Assembly (NCBI RefSeq): GCF_002903165.1
Contig: NZ_PPSK01000005.1
Location: 153,947 to 217,946 of the forward strand
Direction of reading: 5' to 3'
Origin: Halopseudomonas oceani
GTDB lineage: Bacteria; Pseudomonadota; Gammaproteobacteria; Pseudomonadales; Pseudomonadaceae
Length of the DNA: 64,000 nucleotides
Made by a program: the position numbers and the translations under genes
The notes under the pieces: model-generated
Database searches by the model: none
The model's input: the letters and a program-made list of their open reading frames with translations, nothing else
What the model was told of the DNA's origin: nothing
In this document: positions 27,977-37,012 of the stretch, piece after piece
Layout: the number at the start of each line of letters is the position of its first letter
Position numbering within the stretch: position 1 is the stretch's first letter

Positions 27977-28688
27977 ATATCTCCGAACCGAACGCCGGCA
28001 ATCGCCGGCACAGTTTGAACAAGCCTTCTAGGTGGTCAGCAGTCAGCATCCCCTGATCAACCAGCTGCTGCATCTGCGCATGGGTAAACGGCTTAATGAA
28101 AAAACTGCCACTGTCCTGGACTGCAAAACCGTTGGCCTCAAGCAACGACTGCAACGACTCCTGGCTGAAAGTGCTGTGCTGCTGCATGCGGGTCTGAGTG
28201 CCGGATAGAGTAAAGGGGTCTTCAATCAGCCCCATTTCGACCGCCAGCAGGCGGTGAATCGAATACGCATTGGGCACGTTGAAATGCACCAGCGTGTCAG
28301 TACCGCAGATCCGTCTGACCGCAGCCAACAGCGCCTCAGGATGCTCAACCTCATGCAACAGACTGCTGACAATGACCATATCGGGTTCGCCATCGAGCTG
28401 ATCGGCAACGTCTTCCAGACGCCCCTCCAGGACATGCACACGAGGGTCATCAGCCGACAGGACACGGGCGTTGGAGGCAAACTCGGCGGCCGGCTCGACC
28501 ACCGTGATCACCTCTGAACCAGTCCAGTCACAGAACAACGGGCGCAATCCACAACCCACTTCCACCAGCCGTCGCGGCTCGCAGGCGGCGATCTGCTCCA
28601 GAACCACGCGCCGCCGGAACGACAGTTGCGTCGCCTCGAACGGCAACGCGTGATAGTCCTGTTGATACTGCTGCAAGTCACGACTCAA
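27954..28688 (-). CDS. SAM-dependent methyltransferase (class I), second in cluster
   Basis: 244 residues starting at TTG 28688 with GGAG 7 bases upstream. Motif I is RRLVEVGCGLRPLFCDW and motif IV DMVIVSSLLHEVEHPEALLAAV. The spacing of C-terminal motifs (ANGFAVQDSGSFFIKPFTH) parallels the other methyltransferase ([19 protein letters not shown]), so the two are probably related. It overlaps the acyltransferase-like gene by 11 bases. Likely a glycan-tailoring enzyme; substrate unknown. Confidence 0.78.
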   Translation of the reverse strand: MSRDLQQYQQDYHALPFEATQLSFRRRVVLEQIAACEPRRLVEVGCGLRPLFCDWTGSEVITVVEPAAEFASNARVLSADDPRVHVLEGRLEDVADQLDGEPDMVIVSSLLHEVEHPEALLAAVRRICGTDTLVHFNVPNAYSIHRLLAVEMGLIEDPFTLSGTQTRMQQHSTFSQESLQSLLEANGFAVQDSGSFFIKPFTHAQMQQLVDQGMLTADHLEGLFKLCRRLPAFGSEIYANAKLC

Positions 28689-29595
28689 GGGTTTTCTCCA
28701 GTCTGAATTTCAGCGAAGCCTCGCAGCCGAGCCCCCGCTTAAAGCGAATCAGGCCGTGATTGGCCTGACCGTCAGCGCTTGCAGTACCAATATCGAGCAG
28801 GGCGATGGCCTGCTGTTGACAGTATTCATAGATGGCACTGGCAAGCAGGGTTATGGGGCTAAACTGGGAAAACGCCGCCTCATCGCCCCAATAGAAAACA
28901 TAAAGCACTTCAGGCGACACCCGCAGACACACCGCCGATGCGACCATCTGCTGTGCAGCATGACAAGCAAACAACTGAACCTGCTCCGGGAAAAGCACCT
29001 GCATCTGGGTAAGTTGCGCGAGGGTCATGGTCATTGGATACCCTTTGCCCAACCGGTTGCGCGCTATCACCTGATAAATTGCCGGCAGCTCAGTCGGCTC
29101 TGCCATTCTGGCGGCAAAGCCCTCACGCTGGCACTTGTTCAAGCGCTTTCGATTAGCATAATTGAGGTGTTCCAGCAGCGGCCTGGTGTCCACGTCAATC
29201 GCATAGTTGGCATCGCAGAGCGATTCGGTGAAGCCCAAAGAGCGCAACACAAAAAACTGCTCCGCGGCCCGTTCCTCGGCGTGCGCCATGGGGGGCAACA
29301 GTATTTCCAGGCGCTCAACACCCTGTCGGTGCAGATATTCCAGTACCGCAACCAGAAACGCCTCAAGCTCCTGCACGCTAACGTCCGCAAAGAAGCTAAC
29401 CCCACCATAGGTACCGCGTCGCGGGGACCGCCAGCAACCGGGGTTTACCTCGCTGGCATGCAGGCACATGACCGCGCGCCCTTTGAGAACCCATTGGAAA
29501 AAGCAGGCATTGTCCGGCGCATGCAAACGGAAGAATGCCTCGGTATTAAACAGCCTGTCCTGTGGCTGGCTCACAAACTGATTAACGCTCAGCAC
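28678..29595 (-). CDS. FemAB/GNAT-like acyltransferase, candidate sugar N-acyltransferase
   Basis: 305 residues from GTG 29595, with GGAGGT 5 bases upstream. The layout resembles FemAB-type (double GNAT) proteins: an N-terminal half with HRQGVERLEILLPPM and FVLRSLGFTESLCDANYAIDVD, then LNYANRKRLNKCQREGFAARMAEPTELPAIYQVIARNR, and a C-terminal half ending ALLDIGTASADGQANHGLIRFKRGLG. This last segment has the form seen in bacterial FemAB-like GNATs (GT...NxGLxxFKxxFG). As first gene of the minus-strand glycosylation operon it could acylate the 3-amino sugar. Family confidence is moderate. Confidence 0.65.
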   Translation of the reverse strand: MLSVNQFVSQPQDRLFNTEAFFRLHAPDNACFFQWVLKGRAVMCLHASEVNPGCWRSPRRGTYGGVSFFADVSVQELEAFLVAVLEYLHRQGVERLEILLPPMAHAEERAAEQFFVLRSLGFTESLCDANYAIDVDTRPLLEHLNYANRKRLNKCQREGFAARMAEPTELPAIYQVIARNRLGKGYPMTMTLAQLTQMQVLFPEQVQLFACHAAQQMVASAVCLRVSPEVLYVFYWGDEAAFSQFSPITLLASAIYEYCQQQAIALLDIGTASADGQANHGLIRFKRGLGCEASLKFRLEKTLES

Positions 29596-29728
29596 ACGCC
29601 ACCTCCGGCGTCCGGAATTCTTTACATCGACTTATCATCTACCAACAATCCATGGGCTGCCTGACATAAACTGCGTAACGACCAAAACCTGACACTTAAC
29701 ATCCGATTTGGTAAGGGAGGCAATTATC

Positions 29729-30826
29729 TTGCCAGCCAACAGCAACAGCCCTGCTCGCAAACTGTTAATCACCGGTGGCGCCGGCTTCATAGGTTCTGCC
29801 GTAGTCCGCACTCTGCTGGCAAGTACAGCTCATCAGGTACTGAACGTCGACAAACTGACATATGCTGGCAACCTGAACTCACTTCCGGGTGCCACTGAGT
29901 CGCCGCGTTACCGATTCGCCCAGCAGGACATCACCGACCAGGCGGCAATGAGCCTGCTGTTACAGGAATTTCAGCCGGACATCGTCATGCACCTGGCTGC
30001 CGAGTCGCACGTTGACCGCTCCATCGACGGCCCCAACGAGTTTATTCAGACCAATATCGTCGGCACCTACAACCTGCTGGAAGCCTGTCGCGGCTACTGG
30101 CAAGGCCTGTCACAAGAGCACCAGGCCCGCTTTCGCTTTCACCACGTTTCGACCGACGAAGTGTACGGCGACCTCGAAGGTGACGAAGATCTGTTCCGCG
30201 AGACCACGGCCTACGCACCCAGCTCCCCTTATTCCGCCAGCAAGGCAGCCTCTGACCACCTAGTGCGTGCGTGGCAACGCACCTTCGGTCTGCCGACAGT
30301 CATAACCAACTGCTCCAATAACTACGGCCCCTACCACTTCCCGGAAAAGCTGATCCCGCACATCATTCTCAACGCGCTCCAAGGAAAGTCCCTGCCGGTG
30401 TACGGCGACGGCGCTCAGGTGCGCGACTGGCTGTATGTCGAAGACCACGCCAGGGCGCTGATTGAGGTCGCAACCCGAGGAGAAGTTGGCCAGACCTACA
30501 ACATCGGCGGGCACAACGAGAAACGCAATATCGAGGTAGTCGAAACGCTGTGTGCGCTGCTAGACGAGCTGGCGTCCGCTGAACGGCCTGCACAGATCAC
30601 CAGCTATCGTGAGTTGATTACATTCGTCAAAGATCGACCCGGGCATGACCGACGCTACGCCATCGACGCGTCAAAAATTCAGCGCGAGCTAGGCTGGGTA
30701 CCACAGGAAACCTTTGAAAGCGGCATCCGCAAGACCGTGGAATGGTATTTGCTTAACCGACGATGGTGGCAAGATGTTCTCAACGGCAACTACAAGTTGA
30801 ACAGGCTCGGCAACACCGAACACTGA
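29729..30826 (+). CDS. rfbB: dTDP-glucose 4,6-dehydratase RmlB
   Basis: NAD-dependent SDR that forms dTDP-4-keto-6-deoxyglucose. It has 365 residues from TTG 29729, chosen because GGGAGG lies 9 bases upstream; the frame stays open into the Shine-Dalgarno itself, so the longer start at 29708 is unlikely. Motifs: [33 protein letters not shown], catalytic YSASKA and [14 protein letters not shown]. First gene of the divergent rmlBACD operon; it feeds both the rhamnose branch and the 3-amino sugar branch. Confidence 0.97.
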   Translation: MPANSNSPARKLLITGGAGFIGSAVVRTLLASTAHQVLNVDKLTYAGNLNSLPGATESPRYRFAQQDITDQAAMSLLLQEFQPDIVMHLAAESHVDRSIDGPNEFIQTNIVGTYNLLEACRGYWQGLSQEHQARFRFHHVSTDEVYGDLEGDEDLFRETTAYAPSSPYSASKAASDHLVRAWQRTFGLPTVITNCSNNYGPYHFPEKLIPHIILNALQGKSLPVYGDGAQVRDWLYVEDHARALIEVATRGEVGQTYNIGGHNEKRNIEVVETLCALLDELASAERPAQITSYRELITFVKDRPGHDRRYAIDASKIQRELGWVPQETFESGIRKTVEWYLLNRRWWQDVLNGNYKLNRLGNTEH

Positions 30827-30847
30827 CTCCAACAACAGGAAACGCGC

Positions 30848-31726
30848 ATGAAAGGCATCATTCTGGCTGGCGGCTCCGGTACTCGGCTGCACCCGATCAC
30901 CCGCGGTGTTTCCAAGCAACTGCTGCCTATCTACGACAAGCCGATGATCTACTACCCGCTGTCAGTACTTATGCTCGCTGGCATTCGGGAAATCCTGATC
31001 ATATCCACACCGCAGGACCTTCCGAATTTCCGCAACCTGTTGGGTGACGGCAGCGACTTCGGCATCCAGCTGAGCTACGCAGAACAACCCTCACCCGACG
31101 GGCTCGCCCAAGCTTTTCTGATCGGCGAGCAGTTCATTGGCGACAGCAACGTATGCCTGATTCTTGGCGACAACATTTTCTACGGTTACGGCTTCAGTTC
31201 CATGCTCAAGGAGGCTTCGGCACGTGCAACAGGCGCCACGGTTTTTGGCTACCACGTCAGCGATCCGGAGCGCTTCGGTGTCGTTGAGTTCGATGCCGGC
31301 GGCACCGCCATATCGATTGAGGAAAAACCTGCAACGCCAAAGTCCAACTATGCTGTTACCGGGCTCTACTTCTATGACAACGACGTGATAGAGATCGCCC
31401 GCAACATCAAGCCCTCCGCCCGTGGAGAACTTGAAATAACCGATGTCAATATGGCCTACCTGCGCCGTGGCGATCTCAAGGTCAGCCTGTTGGGGCGTGG
31501 CTTTGCCTGGCTGGACACCGGAACCCACGACTCACTGATGGATGCCAGCGCCTTTGTCCAGACCATTGAAGCGCGCCAGGGATTGAAGGTGGCCTGCCTT
31601 GAGGAAGTCGCCTTTCGCCAGGGCTGGTTATCGGCGGAGAAGCTTGAAGCAGAGGCCACTGCCCTGAGCAAGACGGGCTACGGCCAGTACCTGCTCCGCC
31701 TGCTACAGCAGGAAGGCGATCAATGA
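30848..31726 (+). CDS. rfbA: Glucose-1-phosphate thymidylyltransferase RmlA
   Basis: 292 residues. It makes dTDP-glucose from dTTP and glucose-1-phosphate. The signature [37 protein letters not shown] is complete, with [10 protein letters not shown] and [25 protein letters not shown] lies 9 bases before the ATG. The 3' end overlaps rfbC by 4 bases. Confidence 0.98.
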   Translation: MKGIILAGGSGTRLHPITRGVSKQLLPIYDKPMIYYPLSVLMLAGIREILIISTPQDLPNFRNLLGDGSDFGIQLSYAEQPSPDGLAQAFLIGEQFIGDSNVCLILGDNIFYGYGFSSMLKEASARATGATVFGYHVSDPERFGVVEFDAGGTAISIEEKPATPKSNYAVTGLYFYDNDVIEIARNIKPSARGELEITDVNMAYLRRGDLKVSLLGRGFAWLDTGTHDSLMDASAFVQTIEARQGLKVACLEEVAFRQGWLSAEKLEAEATALSKTGYGQYLLRLLQQEGDQ

Positions 31727-32268
31727 AAGTACAGCAGACAACACTGCCTGGAGTCCTGTTGCTGCAACCCCAGACATTTGGTGACGAGCGCGGCTTCTTC
31801 CTGGAGAGCTTCCAGAGCCAGCGCTATCGCGACATCGGCATCGAGCTGCCCTTTGTTCAAGACAACCATTCGCGATCGGGCCGAGGCGTGCTTCGTGGTC
31901 TGCACTTCCAGCGTACCCGGCCACAGGGCAAGTTGGTGCGCGTAAGCCGTGGCAGTGTATTCGACGTTGTAGTCGACATTAATCCCCAGTCAGCGACCTT
32001 CGGCCAGCACGTCGCCGCCACGCTCTCCGACGAAAACCACCTGCAGATGTGGATTCCGCCCGGCTACGCCCATGGTTTTTGCGTCACCAGCGATGTCGCC
32101 GACTTTGAATACAAGTGCACCGACTATTACCTGCCGAGCGACGAAGGGGGCGTTTTGTGGAGCGATCCCGAACTGGCCATCGAGTGGCCGGTAGCCGACC
32201 CCATATTGTCTGACAAGGACCGCAACCACCCACTTTTGCGCGCTCTGATTCAGACCGAGAATACTTGA
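31723..32268 (+). CDS. rfbC: dTDP-4-dehydrorhamnose 3,5-epimerase RmlC
   Basis: 181 residues, cupin fold. Signatures: [31 protein letters not shown] (catalytic His), [19 protein letters not shown] and [12 protein letters not shown]. It converts dTDP-4-keto-6-deoxyglucose toward the L-rhamno isomer. Its presence shows that the cell also makes dTDP-L-rhamnose. Confidence 0.98.
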   Translation: MKVQQTTLPGVLLLQPQTFGDERGFFLESFQSQRYRDIGIELPFVQDNHSRSGRGVLRGLHFQRTRPQGKLVRVSRGSVFDVVVDINPQSATFGQHVAATLSDENHLQMWIPPGYAHGFCVTSDVADFEYKCTDYYLPSDEGGVLWSDPELAIEWPVADPILSDKDRNHPLLRALIQTENT

Positions 32269-33146
32269 TGCGGGTATTGCTGATTGGCGGAAGCGGACAG
32301 GTCGGGCAGGCCCTGCTGGACTGCAAACCTGATGCGGTAGAGTGCATTGCACCACACTCTACCGAGTTGAACCTGGAGAACAGAGAGCAGGTCCGCCAAT
32401 GGATTGCTCACACGCGCCCGCATTTGATCATCAATGCGGCCGCCTACACCGCAGTGGACAACGCAGAAGGTGAACCTGAGCGTGCATTTCAGATCAACGC
32501 TGCGGCTGTAGCGGCCCTGGCAGCGGCCGCTGCCGAAGCCAATGCCAGGCTGTTCCAGCTGTCAACCGACTATGTTTTTGACGGCAACGCTGAGGCGCCC
32601 TATCCGGAAACAGCGGCCTGTCATCCACTCAGCGTCTATGGCGCCAGCAAGCTGGCAGGTGAGGAAGCGGTTCTGGAGCTGGGCAGGGCCGGCCTGGTAA
32701 TGCGCACCAGCTGGGTCTTCAGCTCGCATGGCAGCAACTTTGTCAAAACCATGCTGCGACTCGGTGCCGAGCGCAAGGAGCTCGGCGTAGTGGACGATCA
32801 AATCGGCGGCCCGACTCCTGCTGGGGCCATTGCCACGGCGCTCTGGCAACTGGCCGACCACGAGAACGCCAGCGGCATCTACCATCTGAGCGGGACACCC
32901 AGCTGCAGCTGGTACACCTTTGCCGGTCAGATATTCGCCGACGCCACCGCCTGCAGACTATTACCCCAGAGCCCGGCGCTGTCTCCCATCACCAGTGCAC
33001 AGTTCCCGACCGCGGCCCGTCGCCCCGGCTGGTCGGTACTCGACTGCAGCAAGCTGAAACTCGAATGCGGTATCACGCAGCCTGACTGGCGGCCAGCGCT
33101 AAGGGCGATGATCGAGGAGTTGGCCAGTCAACAGGCTGTTGAATGA
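32268..33146 (+). CDS. rfbD: dTDP-4-dehydrorhamnose reductase RmlD
   Basis: 292 residues from ATG 32268, which overlaps the rfbC stop by one base (TGATG); a TTG one codon upstream is less likely. Motifs: VLLIGGSGQVGQAL, INAAAYTAVDNAE, STDYVFDG, YGASKLAGE (catalytic Tyr/Lys) and WVFSSHGSNFVKTMLRL. It completes dTDP-L-rhamnose synthesis. Confidence 0.97.
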   Translation: MRVLLIGGSGQVGQALLDCKPDAVECIAPHSTELNLENREQVRQWIAHTRPHLIINAAAYTAVDNAEGEPERAFQINAAAVAALAAAAAEANARLFQLSTDYVFDGNAEAPYPETAACHPLSVYGASKLAGEEAVLELGRAGLVMRTSWVFSSHGSNFVKTMLRLGAERKELGVVDDQIGGPTPAGAIATALWQLADHENASGIYHLSGTPSCSWYTFAGQIFADATACRLLPQSPALSPITSAQFPTAARRPGWSVLDCSKLKLECGITQPDWRPALRAMIEELASQQAVE

Positions 33147-33268
33147 CACCCTGATGAACACAGACAAACGGCAACCTGATGCAACGCCCCTGTCATCTGC
33201 CTGGGGTTAGCTGGGGGCACTCCGGTCGGCGCACCGCGTCGGCAACCCCTACTGACATCGAGGTGCCC

Positions 33269-34135
33269 ATGTACGCTGAGAAAGCTGTTATTCGCGTGCA
33301 CCGTGATTTGCAGGTGCACACCTGGTTTTACCCCAATCCCGCCAGCGAGACGACCATCATCCTGGTCAACGGCTCGCTGGCAACCAGTGCATCCTTCGGC
33401 CAGACCCTGCGTTATCTGCAGCCGCTGTGCAATGTGGTGCTGTTCGACCAGCCGTACAGCGGTCACTCGCGCCCGCACAACCCCTCGCTGCCGTTGATCG
33501 GCAAGGAAGATGAAGCACTGATCCTGCTCGACCTGATAGAACACTTCCAGGCCGATCAGGTCATGTCGTTCTCGTGGGGAGGCGTGGCCACCATGCTGGC
33601 GCTGGCGCAACGGCCGTCACGTATTCAGCGTGCCGTCATCTCCTCTTTCTCGCCCATACTCAACCCGCACATGCAGGACTACCTGACGCGCGGCAAGACG
33701 CATTTGGCAGCCTGTGATCGACAGGCTATCGCCCTGCTGATCAACGATACCATCGGCGAACATCTACCTTCGCTGTACAAGCGTTGCAATTTCCGTCATG
33801 TCAGCAGCCTGGATGAACACGAATACAGCCAGATGCTGTTCCACATACGTCAGGTACTGGAGCTCGACGCAGGGCAGTACATGAGCTGCGTGCGCAACAT
33901 CGACATTCCGCTATTGTTCATCAATGGCGCATGGGACAAGTACACCAGCGTGGAGGATGCCCGCAGCTTTGGTCGGTTGGCGACCAACGCGCGCTTCGTG
34001 AGCGTCGCGCATACGGGGCACTTTCTGGAGATGGAGCATAAAACAGCGATGCAGGATACCCGCGCCGCAGTCGAGGGTTTTGTGCTGGGAGAGCCTGCCA
34101 GAGCCGCCAGGCAGAAACTGGCGTTGGCAGGCTGA
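33269..34135 (+). CDS. phaG: PhaG-like (R)-3-hydroxyacyl-ACP thioesterase/transacylase
   Basis: 288 residues from ATG 33269 (GAGGTG upstream). Alpha/beta hydrolase with nucleophile Ser102 in SFSWGGVATMLAL, acid Asp in NGAWDKYTSVEDAR and His in HTGHFLEME. The segments VLFDQPYSGHSRPHN, LIEHFQADQVMSFSWGG and HLPSLYKRCNFRHVSSLDEHEY fit P. putida PhaG better than RhlA, the rhamnolipid HAA synthase, as I recall those sequences. PhaG diverts 3-hydroxyacyl-ACP from fatty acid synthesis to medium-chain polyhydroxyalkanoate. It follows rmlD on the same strand after 122 bases, so a role in acylating the island's sugar is a possible alternative. Confidence 0.8.
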   Translation: MYAEKAVIRVHRDLQVHTWFYPNPASETTIILVNGSLATSASFGQTLRYLQPLCNVVLFDQPYSGHSRPHNPSLPLIGKEDEALILLDLIEHFQADQVMSFSWGGVATMLALAQRPSRIQRAVISSFSPILNPHMQDYLTRGKTHLAACDRQAIALLINDTIGEHLPSLYKRCNFRHVSSLDEHEYSQMLFHIRQVLELDAGQYMSCVRNIDIPLLFINGAWDKYTSVEDARSFGRLATNARFVSVAHTGHFLEMEHKTAMQDTRAAVEGFVLGEPARAARQKLALAG

Positions 34136-34196
34136 AAAACACCCGACAGACAGTAAGACCGAGTTTCAACTCGGCCAACGTGCTGCATTCCCGCCT

Positions 34197-34265
34197 GCAG
34201 GTCGAGCCGGGGCTCGACCTGCCCAAAAACCGCCTGCTCCGCTACTGCGGCATGCAGCGGAGCAG
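34197..34265. terminator. Two tandem hairpins between converging genes
   Basis: Stem 1 is a perfect 12-bp repeat GCAGGTCGAGCC / GGCTCGACCTGC (34197-34222, 2-base gap). Stem 2 is a 10-bp repeat CTGCTCCGCT / AGCGGAGCAG (34234-34265, 12-base loop). They fill the gap between phaG and the converging SDR gene and probably end both transcripts; U tracts are poor on both strands. Confidence 0.65.
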
Positions 34266-34269
34266 CCTG

Positions 34270-35121
34270 TTACTGGGGATTCAGCGAGTCGAATACGGTC
34301 TGTTCGTTGTCCGCTGCCTGCGCGCGCAGGGCAATCAACTGCTTGATCTTGCGATGCGGGAACACATAGAACTGGTTGGCCTCAACCGCCTTGACGGTCA
34401 TTTCGGCGACGTCGGACGCTTGAATCTTGCCCTTGGCAACTGCAGCCTTGGTCATCTCGCTACGCTTGATCGCAACCTCACTGAGGGCGACCGTATCGGC
34501 CTTGTCAGCCGGACGGTTACGCTCGGACTCGGAAATACCGGTGGGGAAGAACGCCGGGCACAAGCAGGTCACGCCGACGTTGGCACCCACGTCACGCAGA
34601 TCCAGCGCCAGGGTTTCAGACAGTGCAACGACTGAGTGCTTGCTGACGTTGTAGACCGCCATGTTCGGACCATTGAGCCAGCCGGCGGCAGAGGCAGTAT
34701 TAACGATGTGGCCTTCACCCTGCTCAATCATCATCGGGGTGAACACCTTGACGCCCCAGATCACGCCGTAGACGTTAACGCCCATCACCCACTCCCAGTC
34801 ATCCGGGGTGTTTTCCCAGGCGGCACCACCAACGCTGACGCCCGCGTTATTGAACAGCAGATGAGCACCACCAAAGCGCGACTTGCACAGGTCGGCCAAC
34901 GCTTGTACCTGTTCCAGCTTGGAGACATCCAGACGCATGGTGGCTGATTCGGTGCCTGGTGCTGCGTCTTCAACCAGACGCAACGTTTCCTGCATGCCGC
35001 GCTCGTCCACATCCCCCAGCACCAGCTTCATGCCGCGTGCCGCGCAGCACAGCGCCAGTTCGCGACCGAGGCCACTGCCACCACCTGTGATTACCGCCAC
35101 CTTGCCCTGAAGGTCTTGCAT
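34270..35121 (-). CDS. Short-chain dehydrogenase/reductase, substrate unknown
   Basis: 283 residues from ATG 35121 (GAGGAG upstream; the frame is open beyond but has no better start). Classical SDR: cofactor motif TGGGSGLGRELAL (about 12-24), Asp after the second strand (LGDVDERG) suggesting NAD preference, NNAGVSVGG, and the catalytic Ser/Tyr/Lys in NTASAAGWLNG...YNVSKHSV. The C-terminal extension (KIQASDVAEMTVKAVEANQFYVFPHRKIK) is common in lipid- and steroid-type SDRs. Monocistronic. Confidence 0.88.
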   Translation of the reverse strand: MQDLQGKVAVITGGGSGLGRELALCCAARGMKLVLGDVDERGMQETLRLVEDAAPGTESATMRLDVSKLEQVQALADLCKSRFGGAHLLFNNAGVSVGGAAWENTPDDWEWVMGVNVYGVIWGVKVFTPMMIEQGEGHIVNTASAAGWLNGPNMAVYNVSKHSVVALSETLALDLRDVGANVGVTCLCPAFFPTGISESERNRPADKADTVALSEVAIKRSEMTKAAVAKGKIQASDVAEMTVKAVEANQFYVFPHRKIKQLIALRAQAADNEQTVFDSLNPQ

Positions 35122-35336
35122 GCTGTGTCTCCTCGTAAAATGCACTACATCGCTTATGCGCAGACTTGCTGATAATAAGTTGTCTGAATAGGATGCGCCG
35201 CCGAACACCGTTCCACCAGCGCTATCGGTCTGCTTGATCAGACAGCAGCAATCGGATTTATCGAAATATTTCCAACCGCCGATAACGCCGACGATTTCAC
35301 CTATATTGATAAAGAACCCTTCAGGAACTGCCGCCG

Positions 35337-36590
35337 ATGCTCCGCGTATTGATGCTGCCACTGCTGATTTTGTTGGCCTGCACGACTCAGGCTGGGAGCA
35401 TTCGTCTGAACACCGACATTTTTCCGCCCTATCAGGTACGTGAAGGGGACCGGCTGGCGGGCAGCTCAGTCAAGGCGCTAGCCTGTATTTTCGACGCCAT
35501 GCAAGTCGAGTACGAGATTCGCGTGCTACCGTGGGAACGAGCGATCCAGGAGGTCGCCGACGGCAAGGCCGAAGGTTTTTTTTCCGCCACCCGAATGAAT
35601 CGAGCGAGCAGCTTTGCCACCCTTTCGGCCCCGCTTGCGCTGGAGAAGTGGTATTGGTTCAGCAACAGCGCCAGCCGGCCACCGAGCCTGGGGCTAGGCT
35701 CGAGCTTGCGCGTTGCCGGCATCCGTGGCAGCAACGAAGTCGAGTGGCTGCAGCAACACGGGTATCGGGTTGATCCGCTGGTCAGCGGCACCGGGCAACT
35801 GCTGCAATTGCTGCAACGCGACCGAGTTGATGCATTCCTCGCCGACCAGCAAACGCTGCGGATCGAAATGACCAGACAGCCCACGGTGCTGCGTCCCAGG
35901 TTTGCGCATTTCCAGCAGTACACCACTCTGGGCGTCTATTTTTCCAATCACTACATCGGCAGACATCCCGACTTCCTCGAACGATTCAATAACCATGTCT
36001 TCGGCTGCTTGCCCGAGTTTGGTGTGCTGCGAGCCGATGAACGCCAGCGACTGCACAGGCTTCACGACACGCTGTTTGACCGGTGGCGCCACGAGCCAGC
36101 CCTTATCGCCGCGGTCGCCGAGCAGAACCAGCGCAATCAGACGCTGTCTATCCAGCAAATTGAGCAGCTGGATCAGCAGTGGCGCCAGGAGCAAAGGCTG
36201 CCCGCTGACCAGCGGCCACTGACCAACCGCATTCTGAATACCCCATTGGCCAAGTGGCTGCGGGCCAAACAGGCCGAGCACGATGGCGTCATCAGTGAGA
36301 TCATTGTCACCGACCAACAGGGCTTGAACGTTGCCATTAGCGAACCCACGACCGACTACTGGCAGGGCGACGAGACCAAGTTCGCCGATCCGTTCTTTTC
36401 CGATCAGCCCTACATGAGCACGCTAAACTATGACCAATCCACTCGCCGCTTTCAGGTTCACGTCAGTACCAGCATTCACGACCCGCAGGGCGGTGCCGTG
36501 ATTGGCGTTCTTATCATCGGCCTGGACATCGAGAAGGCGCTACGCATGGAAGACCTGGAACCCCACAACATCAAGGCGGAAACGCCATGA
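35337..36590 (+). CDS. Periplasmic solute-binding protein fused to a Cache/PDC-like domain
   Basis: 417 residues. A signal peptide is at about 1-19 (MLRVLMLPLLILLACTTQAG). The first domain (about 21-240) is SBP_bac_3-like (IRLNTDIFPPYQVREG, VLPWERAIQEVADGKAEGFFSATR, then a DAFLADQQTL segment). The second (about 255-405) resembles single Cache/PDC sensor domains (EIIVTDQQGLNVAISEPTTDYWQGDETKFADPFF and GAVIGVLIIGLDIEKAL). No membrane anchor or output domain follows, which is odd for a Cache domain. It overlaps the next gene by 4 bases. Probably a periplasmic sensing or ligand-binding component; the ligand is unknown. Confidence 0.75.
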   Translation: MLRVLMLPLLILLACTTQAGSIRLNTDIFPPYQVREGDRLAGSSVKALACIFDAMQVEYEIRVLPWERAIQEVADGKAEGFFSATRMNRASSFATLSAPLALEKWYWFSNSASRPPSLGLGSSLRVAGIRGSNEVEWLQQHGYRVDPLVSGTGQLLQLLQRDRVDAFLADQQTLRIEMTRQPTVLRPRFAHFQQYTTLGVYFSNHYIGRHPDFLERFNNHVFGCLPEFGVLRADERQRLHRLHDTLFDRWRHEPALIAAVAEQNQRNQTLSIQQIEQLDQQWRQEQRLPADQRPLTNRILNTPLAKWLRAKQAEHDGVISEIIVTDQQGLNVAISEPTTDYWQGDETKFADPFFSDQPYMSTLNYDQSTRRFQVHVSTSIHDPQGGAVIGVLIIGLDIEKALRMEDLEPHNIKAETP

Positions 36591-37012
36591 ACAGACTGTC
36601 AGTGGTTGCGGCATGTCTGCTGCTTGCCGCCTGCTCAGCACAACCCCAGCCCCCGCTTGCCAGCGACCGCGTCAGGGTTACTCTGGACGCTGATGTCGGC
36701 AGTCTGGTACGCGCCTACAGGCTGGACGGCGTGCCAGAGCGCAGCTTGCGCTTCGACGACTTCACGCCCGGCCAGCATGAGCTGCAGGTCCGATTCGAAT
36801 TTGAAGTGTCCACCGGCGGATCGGTACAAGGCGCACTTAACAGCGGTCGACGCACCTGCATCATGGCGGTAAAACACAACTTCATGCCCGGACAACACTA
36901 CCGCTTTGAGCTGGCCCGCCGCGGCTGGCGCCCGGCGGGCTGGCTGTATGATGATCACAGCGATGAACCGCTGGCCCGAGCCAGCGAAGTACGTTGTGGC
37001 CCCGGAGTCTGA
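36587..37012 (+). CDS. Small lipoprotein of unknown function
   Basis: 141 residues. The signal and lipobox are LLLAAC at about 11-16, so it is predicted to be anchored by Cys16. The mature part looks all-beta (VRVTLDADVGSLVRAYRLDGVP...FTPGQHELQVRFEFEV), with two further Cys residues (RTCIMAV and VRCGPG). The ATG overlaps the binding-protein stop (ATGA), so the two are translated together and may work as a pair. I do not recognise the family. Confidence 0.7.
   Translation: MNRLSVVAACLLLAACSAQPQPPLASDRVRVTLDADVGSLVRAYRLDGVPERSLRFDDFTPGQHELQVRFEFEVSTGGSVQGALNSGRRTCIMAVKHNFMPGQHYRFELARRGWRPAGWLYDDHSDEPLARASEVRCGPGV

Noticed and set aside
19884..33146. Glycosylation region as a recent mobile-element insertion
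   Set aside because: No integrase, transposase, tRNA or direct repeats at the edges, and base composition looks by eye like the flanks; variable islands here are normal in Pseudomonas.
33147..33268. Short GGGGTT...AACCCC inverted repeat as a terminator between rfbD and phaG
   Set aside because: The loop is very long and there is no U tract; not supportable.
34197..34265. Possible REP-like or attachment-site palindromes
   Set aside because: They sit exactly between two converging gene ends and I found no second copy elsewhere in the window, so a terminator role is simpler.
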